NCBI GenBank assembly: GCA_016934355.1
Contig: JAFGTA010000110.1
Coordinates: forward strand, 1 to 13,526
DNA length: 13,526 nt
Source of the DNA: Candidatus Bathyarchaeota archaeon
GTDB lineage: Archaea > Thermoproteota > Bathyarchaeia > TCS64
Direction: 5' to 3'
Shown here: positions 13,371-13,526 of the stretch, in pieces
Layout: each line of letters begins with the position of its first letter
How positions within the stretch are numbered: the first letter of the stretch is position 1
The notes under the pieces: generated by a model
Seen by the model: the letters and a program-made list of their open reading frames with translations, nothing else
Databases searched by the model: none
Told to the model about the DNA's origin: nothing
Made by a program: the position numbers and the translations under genes

Positions 13371-13384
13371 GATAAATATTTAAC
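13371..13384 (-). promoter_or_regulatory. TATA promoter of tRNA-Ile
   Basis: On the minus strand GTTAAATATTTATC lies about 35 bases before the mature tRNA 5' end, the usual distance for an archaeal tRNA promoter with a short 5' leader. Confidence 0.6.
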
Positions 13385-13401
13385 TCTGGGAAGCAGGCGG
13401 G

Positions 13402-13526
13402 TTAGTCTCTGCCCAGCAGCGCAGTGCCGGAGAGTATCAGGGCCCCCATCACGAGTGCTACTGCCCATAGACGTCGCGCATCAGAGTCAACGAGAACCCC
13501 GCCGACAGGTTGCTCACTCGGGGGTA
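13402..13526 (-). CDS. C-terminal membrane anchor of an unknown protein (partial)
   Basis: A minus-strand frame with no stop runs from the right edge to a TAA at 13402-13404. The 41 visible residues end in a single hydrophobic helix (LWAVALVMGALILSG) preceded by Arg-Arg and followed by ALLGRD. That is the look of a C-terminal transmembrane segment; the body of the protein lies outside the window. Identity unknown. It is read directly here and is too short for length-based gene calls. Confidence 0.6.
   Translation of the reverse strand, partial: PPSEQPVGGVLVDSDARRLWAVALVMGALILSGTALLGRD

Noticed and set aside
1..13526. CRISPR array, insertion sequence or defence genes
   Set aside because: No regularly spaced repeats, transposase, integrase or nuclease motifs were seen in either strand.

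Overview
The window reads as a piece of an archaeal chromosome with fairly high GC and arginine codons dominated by AGG in most genes. Three things support an archaeal source: archaellum genes of the arlCDE and arlH type, TATA-box promoters placed about 25-35 bases before start codons (several with no room for a leader), and T-tract terminators. The phylum cannot be fixed from this sequence. An uncultured lineage such as Bathyarchaeia or a relative would fit, but that is a guess.

Layout. (1) 2-1455: the 3' end of an archaellum (motility) cluster, an ArlC/D/E-like gene open at the left edge and translationally coupled to arlH, closed by a strong hairpin. (2) 1563-2830: a two-gene unit of a small membrane protein and an SPFH/prohibitin protein joined by TAATG, ending in a T8 tract. 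(3) 2898-5860: a 2-oxoacid:ferredoxin oxidoreductase operon in the order gamma-delta fusion, alpha, beta, with an inverted repeat in operator position. (4) 5866-9650: a heterodimeric ABC exporter with one canonical and one degenerate ATP site. (5) 9689-11391: an unknown three-helix membrane protein, then a secreted or anchored putative glycosidase (GHL15-like), each behind its own apparently leaderless promoter. (6) 11454-12597: a SAM hydroxide adenosyltransferase homologue convergent, with a 1-base gap, to an ArsR-type regulator. (7) 12598-13526: a gene-poor stretch with small hairpins, a 67-residue membrane protein, tRNA-Ile(GAU) on the minus strand, and the C-terminal membrane anchor of a protein that runs off the right edge.

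The genes look like largely independent transcription units rather than one pathway. Central carbon metabolism (oxidoreductase), envelope functions (SPFH, exporter, glycosidase, small membrane proteins) and motility lie side by side. No CRISPR array, transposase, integrase or defence system is visible. The points most worth following are the small membrane partner of the SPFH protein, the asymmetric exporter, the His-to-Asp change in the SAM hydrolase homologue, the operator-like repeat before the oxidoreductase operon, and an imperfect copy of the tRNA-Ile 3' end 424 bases from the tRNA.
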